Under the pieces are notes generated by a model. It saw only the letters and a list, made by a program, of their open reading frames with translations, did no database searches and was not told the origin of the DNA. The translations under genes were made by a program, and so were the position numbers. DNA of 42,391 bases from JARYMI01 sp037444845. Lineage in GTDB: Bacteria; Acidobacteriota; Aminicenantia; Aminicenantales; UBA8522. Below are positions 1 to 8,163 of this stretch, in pieces (the stretch's first letter is position 1; the number at the start of each line of letters is the position of its first letter). The stretch is from the NCBI GenBank assembly GCA_037444845.1, contig JBBILQ010000016.1, positions 1-42,391 of the forward strand, written 5' to 3'.

Positions 1-100
1 CTAATCGCTTTGCTGGCCTCAACTCAGCGGCATGATCTCAGTTCAACAGAAATTGGATTTCGGAGAGGGGGTAGTTTTTTTGAAGTCAAGACGGCTGAGT

Positions 101-2260
101 CTACCGGACAGCAACCCGCGATTCCCGGCTCGTGAAAGCGAGAGAAGCGCCCGTCGGAGCGTTGGCCTTGATTCCCGCCAAGGAAATTCTCGTCTCGCCC
201 TGGCTCGTTGCTTCAAACACAAGGACGGCCAGGTTTCCTCCACCCCTGAACCCGCGGCTCGGCAGAGGACTGGAAAAGCCCAGCGTGCAGCTCCCTTCGG
301 CAATGCTCTTTAAGAACGGGACTTTATCGCCCAGTTGCCTCACAAACCCTCCCTCGATAACATCCTTGAGTTTGATGATTTGAGGGTTGAAGCTCAGGTT
401 CAGGGAGAAATTGCCGATTTCCTGCTGGCTCCTGATGTTGATGCTGACGCGGAATTCCCGGCCCTGAGGGATTTCCAGGTTGGCCGGGTCGAGAGAGACG
501 ACGTTGTCCCCGGCTGCTTCCCGCCGCGCTTCAGGGATATCTTCTGTCTCTCCAGGTCTTCTCACTATTTCCTCTGCTGTCAGAGCGATTGGCTCCTCCA
601 GTGCTCTCTCAGCTCTGGCCGTGCTGGAAACGCCTTCGAGCTGGATCCAGACCGGCTTGTCGTCTGCCGCGGTCCGGGGAACCGTCCGGATGATGTAGGG
701 CGTGATGGTCAGGATCACGTCCGACTGCTCGATGGTTTGGTCAGTCGCCGCAAACAGGTTGCCCAGGACAGGGATGCTCTTCAACCCGGCTATCCCTCTC
801 AGCGTCTTTCTCTCCTCGTCCCTGAGCAAACCGGCCAGAAGGTTTGTCTCTCCGTCTCTCAGGCGGATCGTGTTCTTTATTTCTCTCGTGGAGATGATGG
901 GGATATTGGCATAGCCTATGCCGGCAAGCGACCTGATTTTCAACTCAGCCTCCAGGGTGACTTCTTTCTCCAGGTGAATCTTCGGCTTCATTTTTATGTC
1001 CAGGCCGACCTCCTCAAAAGTAAACGACGTCACCGGCTGCTGGCTGACTCCTCCAGCGGCAATGGGCGTGAAGGTCGTCTGGGGAATAGGGACCCTCTGC
1101 CCGACGAGGGTTGTGATCTCTTCATCGGCGACGCCTCTCAGCCTCGGCTGAGCCAGGATCTTTGTGTCGACATCTGATTCGAGAAACCTGATGAAGGCAG
1201 TGGGCAGGGAAATCTGGAAGCTCGTGCCAGTGCCCAGGTCGATCTCACCTAAATTGTACCAGCCCTCATCCTCGGTGGCGCCGGGGCCTGCGTACCGGAG
1301 CCCAAATAAGGCCTGATCGAGGTCCAGCCCGATCTCCCGCAATTTTTGCCGGGAGACTTCCATGATCTCCAGGTCAATGATGACCTCCCCCCTGGGCTTG
1401 TCCCACTTTCTGATCAGATCGGCGGCAAGCTCGAGGTTGGCCGGCGTGTCCCTGATGGTGATCGTGTTGAGGTTTTTCTCGACAAATATATTGGGAGCCC
1501 GGTACTGAGTCCGGAGCATCTGCGTCAAGGCAGCGAAAATATCCTGGGCATTCAGGTTGGAAAGATAAAAAACCTTTATGGCGTTCTGCTCGTACTGGAG
1601 CCTCTTGACGGGCTGGTCGGGCACGATGATCACGGTTCTCTCGTCAATGACGCGGTAGAAGTTCTTGCTGGCCAGGCAGATGTAGCTGATCGCCTCCTCG
1701 AATTCCTTGCCGGAGAGGTCGATCGTGACGGGCATATCCCTAAACAGCTCGTCGAAGATGATGTTCACCCGCTCATGCTTGGCCAGCGCCTGGAAGATCG
1801 ATCGCAGGCTGGCGTCAACGAATTTGAGCTCGACTTTTTCCTGGCTGACTTTGAGTTTCACCGGGTATTCCAATTTCACCGGCTCAGGTTCCTCGCTCGG
1901 AACCGGCTTCTGAAGGAAGCGCCTCATCTCCTCGACGATGGCCCTGTTCCTGGGATCGTAGGCAAGGGCTTTCTCGTAGGCCTTAAAAGCTCCCTCCTTA
2001 TCGCCCTGGGCGACAAGTCTCCGCGCTTCCTGGAGTTGAAACAGGCTGGCCGAAAACCTGGCTCTCGTCAGGGCCAGTTTGAAGCCGTATTCACGGGGAT
2101 TCTCCTGAACGGCCTGTTCATAATACCGAATGGCCTCGTCCCATTCTTTGTTCATCTCGGCCTGGCTGCCGAGCTTGTAGTAATGCTGGCCGAAGCTCAC
2201 GCATCCCCACAAAGATAAAGCCATGATGATGACCAGCCAGGGCTTTGCTCTCATCCTCAT
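101..2260 (-). CDS. PilQ/GspD-family secretin with TPR and C-terminal cohesin-like domain
   Basis: Outer-membrane secretin channel of a type IV pilus or type II secretion machine. The 719-residue product starts with a lipoprotein signal peptide (lipobox LWGC, Cys20), followed by TPR-like repeats (about 25-110), an STN/N0-type domain (about 145-215), an N1/secretin-N domain (about 220-290) and the secretin barrel (about 293-525, with the KSIPVLGNLF signature near 494-503). After a linker, residues 585-718 resemble a cohesin-type beta-sandwich, starting VVSLDPANLEIPQG, as in cohesin-tailed secretins of Acidobacteria-like bacteria. It is the last gene of the operon and its ATG overlaps the PilP-like stop by 4 bp (ATGA). 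The secretin call is firm; pilus versus secretion is not decided by the sequence, and the cohesin assignment rests on pattern recognition. Confidence 0.9.
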   Translation of the reverse strand: MRMRAKPWLVIIMALSLWGCVSFGQHYYKLGSQAEMNKEWDEAIRYYEQAVQENPREYGFKLALTRARFSASLFQLQEARRLVAQGDKEGAFKAYEKALAYDPRNRAIVEEMRRFLQKPVPSEEPEPVKLEYPVKLKVSQEKVELKFVDASLRSIFQALAKHERVNIIFDELFRDMPVTIDLSGKEFEEAISYICLASKNFYRVIDERTVIIVPDQPVKRLQYEQNAIKVFYLSNLNAQDIFAALTQMLRTQYRAPNIFVEKNLNTITIRDTPANLELAADLIRKWDKPRGEVIIDLEIMEVSRQKLREIGLDLDQALFGLRYAGPGATEDEGWYNLGEIDLGTGTSFQISLPTAFIRFLESDVDTKILAQPRLRGVADEEITTLVGQRVPIPQTTFTPIAAGGVSQQPVTSFTFEEVGLDIKMKPKIHLEKEVTLEAELKIRSLAGIGYANIPIISTREIKNTIRLRDGETNLLAGLLRDEERKTLRGIAGLKSIPVLGNLFAATDQTIEQSDVILTITPYIIRTVPRTAADDKPVWIQLEGVSSTARAERALEEPIALTAEEIVRRPGETEDIPEARREAAGDNVVSLDPANLEIPQGREFRVSINIRSQQEIGNFSLNLSFNPQIIKLKDVIEGGFVRQLGDKVPFLKSIAEGSCTLGFSSPLPSRGFRGGGNLAVLVFEATSQGETRISLAGIKANAPTGASLAFTSRESRVAVR

Positions 2261-2748
2261 TCTCCTTCTAAGGAAAATTTCCTGGCCGTGGAATCCGGCA
2301 TGATGATCTCAATCTCTGTCGGCGAGATCCCGCCGATCCGAACGCCCTCACTGAGGACTTCACCCTCGGCGACGGCTGTAGCCTTCCCTTCGAAGATAAT
2401 CAACGCGATTATTCTTTTTGGCGACTCGATGAACCCGATATACTGGAGGTTGACGCTTAAGGCGGGACGTCCTCCCTCGCCGGGAAAGGGTTCCGACTCA
2501 TCCGGGCCGATGCTCTCCCGGACATGAAGGGGAATCGGAAAATGAAAGCGGGAGCGCGGCGCAAAGATATTCCTTCGGGGAAGCCCGGCCTCAGTTTTCT
2601 CGGATCGGAGGAGGTCAAGCCTGATGAGACTCTTGGCCTCTTCCTTCAGGGGCGTGCTGCTGGCGGCTTCCTGAACAACCGCGGGGAGAAAAAAGCTCGA
2701 GATCAAGGACAGAAATGCGGCCAGCGACAACGCTCTAAAAATTCTCAT
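2257..2748 (-). CDS. PilP/GspC-like pilus or secretion assembly protein
   Basis: Small inner-membrane or periplasmic protein of 163 residues that most likely links the PilN/PilO complex to the secretin. It has an N-terminal hydrophobic segment (about 5-28, signal peptide or anchor), a charged linker, and a C-terminal HR-like beta domain (about 95-160) with the pattern LQYIGFIESPKRIIALI followed by a GEVLSEGVRIGGISPTEIEI motif, which is typical of PilP/GspC pilot domains. The gene overlaps the PilO-like gene by 14 bp upstream and the secretin gene by 4 bp downstream, so translation is probably coupled. Sequence conservation in this family is weak and the assignment rests on the pattern plus its position between PilO and the secretin. 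Confidence 0.75.
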   Translation of the reverse strand: MRIFRALSLAAFLSLISSFFLPAVVQEAASSTPLKEEAKSLIRLDLLRSEKTEAGLPRRNIFAPRSRFHFPIPLHVRESIGPDESEPFPGEGGRPALSVNLQYIGFIESPKRIIALIIFEGKATAVAEGEVLSEGVRIGGISPTEIEIIMPDSTARKFSLEGE

Positions 2749-3298
2749 GATACCCTGCCAGGTTGATCCTCAACTCTAACACGCTGCCCTCTCCGCTGAT
2801 TTTCGAGAAATCGATCTTTTCTAACATCAGAAACCTGGGAAATTGCTCGACAGCCTCCAGGAATTTTTTAAGGATAAGGTATGAACCCGTGAAGGTGAAG
2901 CTGGCGCTCGTTTTCTTGACCACGCCTTCTTCCAGGCTGGCATATTCATACCGGATCGACTGGGCGCTGACGCCTGACTGGGCAAGAATCTTCTGAAGGT
3001 CAAGCCGAAGCTGGTTAATCCCCTCCTCTGCTTTGTAGAAATACAACCCTTTCAATTCTTCGATATCGCGGTAGGCTTCTTCCCACCTGGCCCACTCCGC
3101 CGCTCCCCAAGCCCGCTTCGCTTCCAGCTCGGCCAGCGCTTTTTCTCTCGCCTCCAAGCGGCTGAGAATCCGGAGATAGCTCCGCCGCTGTCCCAGAGAA
3201 ACGAGCAGCAGAAAAGCCAAGGACAAAAGGACAAGAAGACTGAGCAGGCGGACCCAGTTCTTCTCGCGCTCGTCGAGTTGGTTATAGAGTTCTTTCAT
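2735..3298 (-). CDS. pilO: PilO/GspM-like assembly protein
   Basis: Inner-membrane alignment-subcomplex protein, 187 residues. It has a short cytoplasmic N-terminus (MKELYNQLDEREKNW), one membrane segment (about 16-36, rich in Leu), a coiled-coil stretch (about 40-85) and a ferredoxin-fold-like C-terminal domain with the PilO-type phrase FTGSYLILKKFLEAVEQF (about 132-149). It partners PilN in the periplasm. The gene overlaps pilN by 17 bp and the PilP-like gene by 14 bp. The EREKNW-type N-terminus is also typical of GspM, so a type II secretion role is possible. Confidence 0.8.
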   Translation of the reverse strand: MKELYNQLDEREKNWVRLLSLLVLLSLAFLLLVSLGQRRSYLRILSRLEAREKALAELEAKRAWGAAEWARWEEAYRDIEELKGLYFYKAEEGINQLRLDLQKILAQSGVSAQSIRYEYASLEEGVVKKTSASFTFTGSYLILKKFLEAVEQFPRFLMLEKIDFSKISGEGSVLELRINLAGYHENF

Positions 3299-3839
3299 AG
3301 CTCACTGAAATCTCCAGGGTCAGCTGTCCCTGCGGATTCCTGTCTTCATTCTCGACCCGGATCTGGCTGAAGTTCAAGGACTTGAGGTTATCGACGAGGG
3401 CGAGGAGGTCTTCCAGGCCGGCGGAGACGACTTTAAAGCGCATCTGAATTTTCTTGTTGTCCACGAGCGTCGGACTCAGAGACAGGATGTAGCTTGAGTC
3501 AGGAAGGCCCTCTTCGAGCTTGGAGAAAAATTCCGTCCAGGAAAAGCTCTTTCTCAGGATGATGCTGTTTACCAGGTCGATCTTTTCCTTGTCTTTTTTC
3601 AAGGCCTCCTGGACTCTGGAAGAAAGCCTCCTTTCTTCTCTTTGGGCTGCCAAGAGCGAGGCCTCGACATTGTCCAGGGATTCTCTCGCCTCTTTCGCTT
3701 TAACATAATAGCGGACAAACAGGTATCCGGAAAAAAAAACGGATACTAAAAGACCGAGCCCAAGCAAAGCCGAGAGAAAACGGAAAAACCTCCGATTGCG
3801 CAGGGGGTGAGCGGCCAGATTCAGAGAAATCCTCTTCAT
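3282..3839 (-). CDS. pilN: PilN-like fimbrial assembly protein
   Basis: Bitopic inner-membrane protein of 185 residues. The conserved cytoplasmic N-terminal motif is present as ISLNLAAHPLRNRR (PilN binds PilM through an INLLP-type motif), followed by a membrane segment (about 20-42), a coiled coil (about 48-85) and a compact periplasmic domain (about 95-185) with SWTEFFSKLEEGLPDSSYI. The latter is the classic PilN/GspL C-terminal pattern. Its start codon overlaps the pilM stop by one base (TGATG), so the two are probably translationally coupled. Order pilM-pilN-pilO-PilP-secretin matches the pilMNOPQ operon of type IV pili. Confidence 0.85.
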   Translation of the reverse strand: MKRISLNLAAHPLRNRRFFRFLSALLGLGLLVSVFFSGYLFVRYYVKAKEARESLDNVEASLLAAQREERRLSSRVQEALKKDKEKIDLVNSIILRKSFSWTEFFSKLEEGLPDSSYILSLSPTLVDNKKIQMRFKVVSAGLEDLLALVDNLKSLNFSQIRVENEDRNPQGQLTLEISVSYERTL

Positions 3840-4801
3840 CAGACCTGACCAATCAAGGGCGCCAGAAGCGCCTGATCGTCGGTGTTCGCTCCGGCAAGCC
3901 AGGGCGAGTCGATCAGCCTGACCGGGAAAGCCAGGCGCGATTCGAGCTCGGAAAGGATGCTCTTCAGGAATTCCGCCGACTTAGAGCGAACCCACAGGGC
4001 ATTCGGGCCTCGCCTTTCTTTGTCTTCGAGGAAATGGACGGTGTTTTCAATTTCGGTGACGATATTCTCGATCGTCTGTCTCTCCGGAACCAGGCCGGAT
4101 CGTGCGGCCGGAAAAGCCTTAACCCGGAAGAGGGTGGGCTCCGCGTCGGCCACAGCCGCCAGGCTCACCGAGTCATCCTCGATATTGACCAGGATAAAAC
4201 TCTTTTCTTGAGCCCAGTTGAGGAGGTTGAGAAGGCTCAGGGCGGGAGAAGAGACCACGCCGACTTTCACTCCCGCTGACGCAAACAGGTCTTCATACTC
4301 CTGGAGAACGGCCGACCGGGCCATGGAAACGAGGACCTTTGCCGAGGCGTTGGATTTCATGAGCTGGTAGGATAACCGGACGTCGTCGGGAAGAACGGGC
4401 AGCTGCTTCTTGGCCCGCCAGCGGAAGAGTTTCAGTCTTTCCCGCTCCGATGAAGGGAGGGAGTCAAAGGCGAAAATAAAAACCTTTAGGCAGGGTTCGG
4501 GCAACAAACAGGCTGCTTTTTCTCCCGAATAATGGAGCTTGGCAAGTCCCTCTTTAAGGACTGCGGCCAGTAAGGCAGCTTGTTTGATATTCGGTTTATC
4601 GAAGTGCGGCTCGATGAGGCCATAAGCCAGAGGAAGAAAAGCGCGGTGCCTGATTTTCTTCTCGCTCGCCGATACATTGATCCCGCTCAAGGCCGAGGCG
4701 GACACCTGGAAAACGACGGACGGCAAGGGCCGGGCCATAAAAAAAGCCTTTATTCTCTTGATCCAGGCGCCGCTTCTCTCTGAACCGCTCGTCGTTTTCA
4801 T
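3839..4801 (-). CDS. pilM: PilM-like actin-fold assembly protein
   Basis: Cytoplasmic actin-like protein that docks the PilN N-terminus and couples the ATPase to the membrane complex. The product is 320 residues from the ATG at 4801. Visible features are a beta-rich N-terminal region, the PilM-like passage RWRAKKQLPVLPDDVRLSYQ near the middle (membrane-ring contact region) and a second subdomain with ILVNIEDDSVSLAAV (phosphate-loop-like strand-turn). The clear nucleotide-binding signatures of canonical PilM are poorly kept, so ATP binding is uncertain. I prefer the ATG at 4801, 7 bp after the ATPase stop; an in-frame TTG at 4819 would extend it by 6 residues and overlap the upstream gene, with a modest AAGGTG Shine-Dalgarno. 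Confidence 0.75.
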   Translation of the reverse strand: MKTTSGSERSGAWIKRIKAFFMARPLPSVVFQVSASALSGINVSASEKKIRHRAFLPLAYGLIEPHFDKPNIKQAALLAAVLKEGLAKLHYSGEKAACLLPEPCLKVFIFAFDSLPSSERERLKLFRWRAKKQLPVLPDDVRLSYQLMKSNASAKVLVSMARSAVLQEYEDLFASAGVKVGVVSSPALSLLNLLNWAQEKSFILVNIEDDSVSLAAVADAEPTLFRVKAFPAARSGLVPERQTIENIVTEIENTVHFLEDKERRGPNALWVRSKSAEFLKSILSELESRLAFPVRLIDSPWLAGANTDDQALLAPLIGQV

Positions 4802-4808
4802 GGCTTGC

Positions 4809-6419
4809 CTATTCCACAAAGGTCACCTTGTTCAGCTCTTTCAGGCTGGTGATTCCTCGCAGGACTTTGTCCAATCCGACCTCTCGCAAAAAAATGATGC
4901 CTTCTTCCTTGGCCCTTTTTTTCACCTCAGAAAGGGGTTTCCTATCCAAGATCATCTCACGGATGATGTCGGACAGCTCGAGGAGTTCAGCGATGGCGGT
5001 GCGTCCCTGGTAGCCGGTAAAATTGCAGTCCGAGCAGCCGCGGGCTTCAAAGAACACTTGATCCTGATACACAGACGGGTCCAGGCCGGATTCGAGGAGC
5101 TGGCCCTTGTTGTACTTGACCGCTCCCTTGCATTTCGGGCAGAGGACTCTCACCAACCGCTGGGCCAGGATGCAGTTCAGAGCTGAGATGAAGCTGTAGG
5201 GATCGACCTGCATGTGGAGGAATCGCCCGATGACGTCGAAGACGTTGTTGGCGTGGACAGTGGTAAAAACAAGGTGACCCGTTAAAGCCGACTGAATGGC
5301 GATCTGAGCCGTCTCCGGGTCCCTGATCTCGCCGACCATGATTTTATCCGGGTCGTGCCTCAGGATGGACCTCAATCCCCGGGCAAAGGTCAACCCTTTT
5401 TTCTCGTTGACAGGGATCTGGGTGATGCCTTCGATCTGATACTCGACGGGGTCCTCTATGGTGATGATCTTGTCCTCGGGCGACTTGATCTCGGTCAGGG
5501 CCGCGTAGAGAGTCGTCGTCTTCCCGCTTCCCGTAGGACCCGTGACGAGAATCATGCCGTAGGGCTGAGTGATGTAGCGCCGGAATTTTCTGAGGACCTC
5601 GTCGGAGAACCCGAGCAGGTCCAGCCTCAACTCGGAGATCGCTTCCGTGATCATCTCCTTGTCTAAGATCCGGATGACCGCGTCTTCGCCGTAAATGCTT
5701 GGCATGATGGAAACCCGAAAGTCGATGGTCTTGTCCTTGATCTTGAGGCGAAACCGTCCGTCCTGAGGGACGCGTCGTTCGGCAATGTCGAGGTCGGACA
5801 TCACCTTAATCCGTGAGATGATGGGCGACTGAAATTTCTTGTCGATCGGTTCCAGGGCTTCGTTGAGGACGCCGTCGATGCGGTATTTGATCTTGACGCC
5901 GTCATCGCGGGATTCAACGTGAACGTCGCTGGCTCGCTTCTGGACGGCGGTGAAAATAATCGTGTTGACGAGCTTTATGATCGACCCATCCTGATCGGCC
6001 AGTTTCTCAAGAGAAATGACCTCTTCCTCCTCTCCCCCATCCTTCTCCACAACCTGGACGATGAACCCTTCTGTGGCGTCCTTGAGAACTTGGAGAGCTG
6101 TCTCGCTTTTTCGCAGGGCTTCCTGGATGGCCCGCCTTGATGCCGCGCAGACCTCAACTTTTTTGCCCATTAAAGATTCGACGGCGTCGATCGTTCCGAT
6201 GTCAGAAGGGTCAGCGATCGCAATTGTCAGCCGATCATCCTTTTCTTCGAGCGGAATGAAGTTGGCCCTGTACAGGAATTCCGGAGGGAAGGACTGGACG
6301 AGGTCACGGTTCAAGGGAGCTGTCGAAAGGTCGATGTAGGGAACATGGTACCTTTCGGCCAGCTTCCTCGTTTCTGTTTCTTCTGCCAGGGGAGATTTTT
6401 TGGGTTCGCTTTTATTCAT
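4809..6419 (-). CDS. GspE/PilB-family traffic ATPase
   Basis: Hexameric cytoplasmic ATPase that powers pseudopilus or pilus extension; 536 residues. An N-terminal MshEN/N1E-type domain (about 15-110) is followed by the N2 PAS-like domain (about 140-255) and the RecA-like motor. Walker A is GPTGSGKTT at 294-302, the Asp box and Walker B lie around 318-367 (IMVGEIRD at 360-367) and the His box TTVHANN is at 386-392. A tetracysteine zinc site is formed by CPKC (427-430) and CSDC (462-465), a hallmark of GspE/PilB and absent from the retraction ATPase PilT. The gene starts 2 bp after the PilC/GspF stop. All catalytic motifs are intact. Confidence 0.95.
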   Translation of the reverse strand: MNKSEPKKSPLAEETETRKLAERYHVPYIDLSTAPLNRDLVQSFPPEFLYRANFIPLEEKDDRLTIAIADPSDIGTIDAVESLMGKKVEVCAASRRAIQEALRKSETALQVLKDATEGFIVQVVEKDGGEEEEVISLEKLADQDGSIIKLVNTIIFTAVQKRASDVHVESRDDGVKIKYRIDGVLNEALEPIDKKFQSPIISRIKVMSDLDIAERRVPQDGRFRLKIKDKTIDFRVSIMPSIYGEDAVIRILDKEMITEAISELRLDLLGFSDEVLRKFRRYITQPYGMILVTGPTGSGKTTTLYAALTEIKSPEDKIITIEDPVEYQIEGITQIPVNEKKGLTFARGLRSILRHDPDKIMVGEIRDPETAQIAIQSALTGHLVFTTVHANNVFDVIGRFLHMQVDPYSFISALNCILAQRLVRVLCPKCKGAVKYNKGQLLESGLDPSVYQDQVFFEARGCSDCNFTGYQGRTAIAELLELSDIIREMILDRKPLSEVKKRAKEEGIIFLREVGLDKVLRGITSLKELNKVTFVE

Positions 6420-6421
6420 TT

Positions 6422-7630
6422 CTATCTCGTTATCCTTATGATGTTAAAGATAGGGAGATAAACGGCCAAGAGCATCATGGCCACGACAAGCCCCATGAAG
6501 ATGATGACGACCGGCTCGATCAAGGAGACGAGCGTGTTGATTTTCGCTTGAATCCTGTCATCATAGACATCGGCTACTTCCCGCAGCATGCCGTGCAGGT
6601 TGGCCGACGTCTCGCCGATGCGGATCATGTCGACGGCCAGAAAGCTGAAAAAGCCGGTCCGGCTAAGGGAGTCGGACAGGCTCTGGCCGTTCCTGATGTC
6701 GTCGGCAAGACTCTTCGTCTTCCGGACGAGATGCTTATTGGGAATGGCTTGGCAGGCGATCGGAACAGCCGGGAGAAGAGAAATTCCCGCTTCAAGCAGA
6801 AGGCCGAGGGTCCGGCTAAAAAGGGAGATCGCCGTCTCGGTCCAGACCTGCCGGGCATAGGGAATTCTCAGCTTCAGCCTCTCCAGAAAAAGGCCGATTG
6901 TCTCGTTTTTTCTCAGCCGAAAAAGGGCCAGGACTGAAGCCGAGACCAAAACCATGAGATAGGGCGTCAATTTCTTTAAAAATGTTGCCAGCCCGACAAG
7001 AACACGGGTGATGGCAGGAAGCTGGGCCTCGAAATCGGCATAAAACCCGGAAAAGCGGGGCAGGATGAAATTGATCAGGATGCCCATCAGGACCGCGGAA
7101 AAAACAACGAGCAGCGTCGGATAAACGAGCGCGGCTCTGATTCTTGATTTCGTTCCGGCGATGACCTTGGCATAGTCGATATACCGGGCGATGGCTGTGG
7201 GCAAGTTGCCGCCCTGTTCTCCGGCCATGAGAGAAGCCGTGTAGACACGGCTGAAATCTTTGTCGTACGGAGAAAAAGCCTCTGAGAGAGCTTTGCCGCC
7301 GCGGATGTCCGCGTCCACCTTTGTCAATAGTTCTTTAAAATGCAGGTTCTTGGTCCGGCTGGTAACAAGCTCAAGACTCTTAAGGACAGGATAGCCCGCC
7401 TTGAGGAGGGCCATGAGCTCCTGGTTGAACATGATAAAATCTCTGTCTTTGATCTTTTTTTCAAAGGGCAGGGAAGGGAGTGCCACCTTCTTCCAGTCCT
7501 TCCGAACAGAAAGAACGCAGTAGCCTTCAGACTCAAAGTGCTTCCGACATTCTTCGGCCGATGAGGCGAGGAAAGACCGCATGAGATGGCGGCCATCTTC
7601 TGCGGCAATTCGGCAGACAAAATAGGGCAT
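6422..7630 (-). CDS. GspF/PilC-family inner-membrane platform protein
   Basis: Polytopic platform protein that connects the ATPase to the growing (pseudo)pilus; 402 residues. It contains two T2SF domains (about 65-190 and 265-390), three to four membrane segments, and the motifs LEAGISLLPA and EPVVIIFMGLVVAMMLLAVY near the end, which define the family. It is the first gene of the operon. The ATG at 7630 is chosen because MPYFVCRI is the usual family start and because the predicted -10 box covers 7651-7656, so an in-frame TTG at 7651 would lie upstream of the transcription start. No strong Shine-Dalgarno precedes it. Confidence 0.92.
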   Translation of the reverse strand: MPYFVCRIAAEDGRHLMRSFLASSAEECRKHFESEGYCVLSVRKDWKKVALPSLPFEKKIKDRDFIMFNQELMALLKAGYPVLKSLELVTSRTKNLHFKELLTKVDADIRGGKALSEAFSPYDKDFSRVYTASLMAGEQGGNLPTAIARYIDYAKVIAGTKSRIRAALVYPTLLVVFSAVLMGILINFILPRFSGFYADFEAQLPAITRVLVGLATFLKKLTPYLMVLVSASVLALFRLRKNETIGLFLERLKLRIPYARQVWTETAISLFSRTLGLLLEAGISLLPAVPIACQAIPNKHLVRKTKSLADDIRNGQSLSDSLSRTGFFSFLAVDMIRIGETSANLHGMLREVADVYDDRIQAKINTLVSLIEPVVIIFMGLVVAMMLLAVYLPIFNIIRITR

Positions 7631-7650
7631 CGCGTGCTTATTCACGGTCA

Positions 7651-7679
7651 ATATTAGGTTATCCTGCCTGTTTTGTCAA
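7651..7679 (-). promoter_or_regulatory. Sigma-70-type promoter of the pilus/secretion operon
   Basis: On the minus strand a perfect TTGACA (7679-7674) and TAATAT (7656-7651) are separated by exactly 17 bp. The expected transcription start is near 7644, about 14 nt ahead of the ATG at 7630. It diverges from the promoter at 7781-7809. Confidence 0.6.
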
Positions 7680-7780
7680 ACAAAGCGAACCGGCCACGCA
7701 CGCCGCTGGGCCTGATCTCGCTTTACCTCTTTTCTCGCAGAGCCTCCCCCTTATGTTTAGTCTGTTCCGACCCCCAAAGG

Positions 7781-7809
7781 TTGACAAAAAACCCGGAAAG
7801 ATTTATTTT
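7781..7809 (+). promoter_or_regulatory. Sigma-70-type promoter of the small-protein / sensor-kinase locus
   Basis: TTGACA (7781-7786) and TATTTT (7804-7809) are separated by 17 bp. The expected start site is at about 7815-7817, which coincides with the GTG start of the 96-residue exported protein, so that mRNA would be leaderless. The stretch 7680-7780 between the two divergent promoters holds no ORF or clear repeat. Confidence 0.55.
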
Positions 7810-7816
7810 TTAATAA

Positions 7817-8107
7817 GTGAGAAAAGCGCTTTCGAGGGGATTTATCGCCGTGCTTCTGGCCCTAACAGCCTCTTTGTCCGTTTCGCCCGAGAGTTTTTTC
7901 CTCACGGGCAGCTCTCGCCCGGCTGGGATGACCTTGGCCGTCCAAGAATTTCCCCCCAAAAAGCCAAGGTATGATTACATGAGCATGTTCTATTCCCGAA
8001 ACACCAGACCCCTGGGCCTCAAAGAAGACCTGGCCCTCAAGAAGTTGATGAGCCAGCCGGCGATCAAATGGGCCATAAGGACGGGGGTCGGCCATATTCT
8101 TGACTGA
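7817..8107 (+). CDS. Small exported protein of unknown function
   Basis: A 96-residue product with a plausible signal peptide (positive MRKALSRG, hydrophobic core to about residue 22) and a short, basic mature region ending in KWAIRTGVGHILD. I do not recognise a family. The start is GTG, and the predicted promoter places the transcription start on it. Support for its being real comes from the promoter, the signal peptide and its position 56 bp ahead of the sensor-kinase gene on the same strand. It may be a ligand or accessory factor for that kinase, which is speculation, or a poorly conserved orphan. The alternative is a non-coding leader of the kinase gene. Confidence 0.5.
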   Translation: MRKALSRGFIAVLLALTASLSVSPESFFLTGSSRPAGMTLAVQEFPPKKPRYDYMSMFYSRNTRPLGLKEDLALKKLMSQPAIKWAIRTGVGHILD

Positions 8108-8163
8108 CATGAAGCGGGAAAATTTTTTTCTCTTCCTGATTCAATTTTTTGGATTTCCAGCTC

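Noticed and set aside
1..100. A further gene after the secretin
   Set aside because: Both strands were read; only short or shadow frames are present and no hairpin or start with Shine-Dalgarno was found.
7631..7651. TTG start for the GspF/PilC gene
   Set aside because: The codon is covered by the predicted -10 box, so it would not be in the mRNA; the family starts at the ATG 7630.
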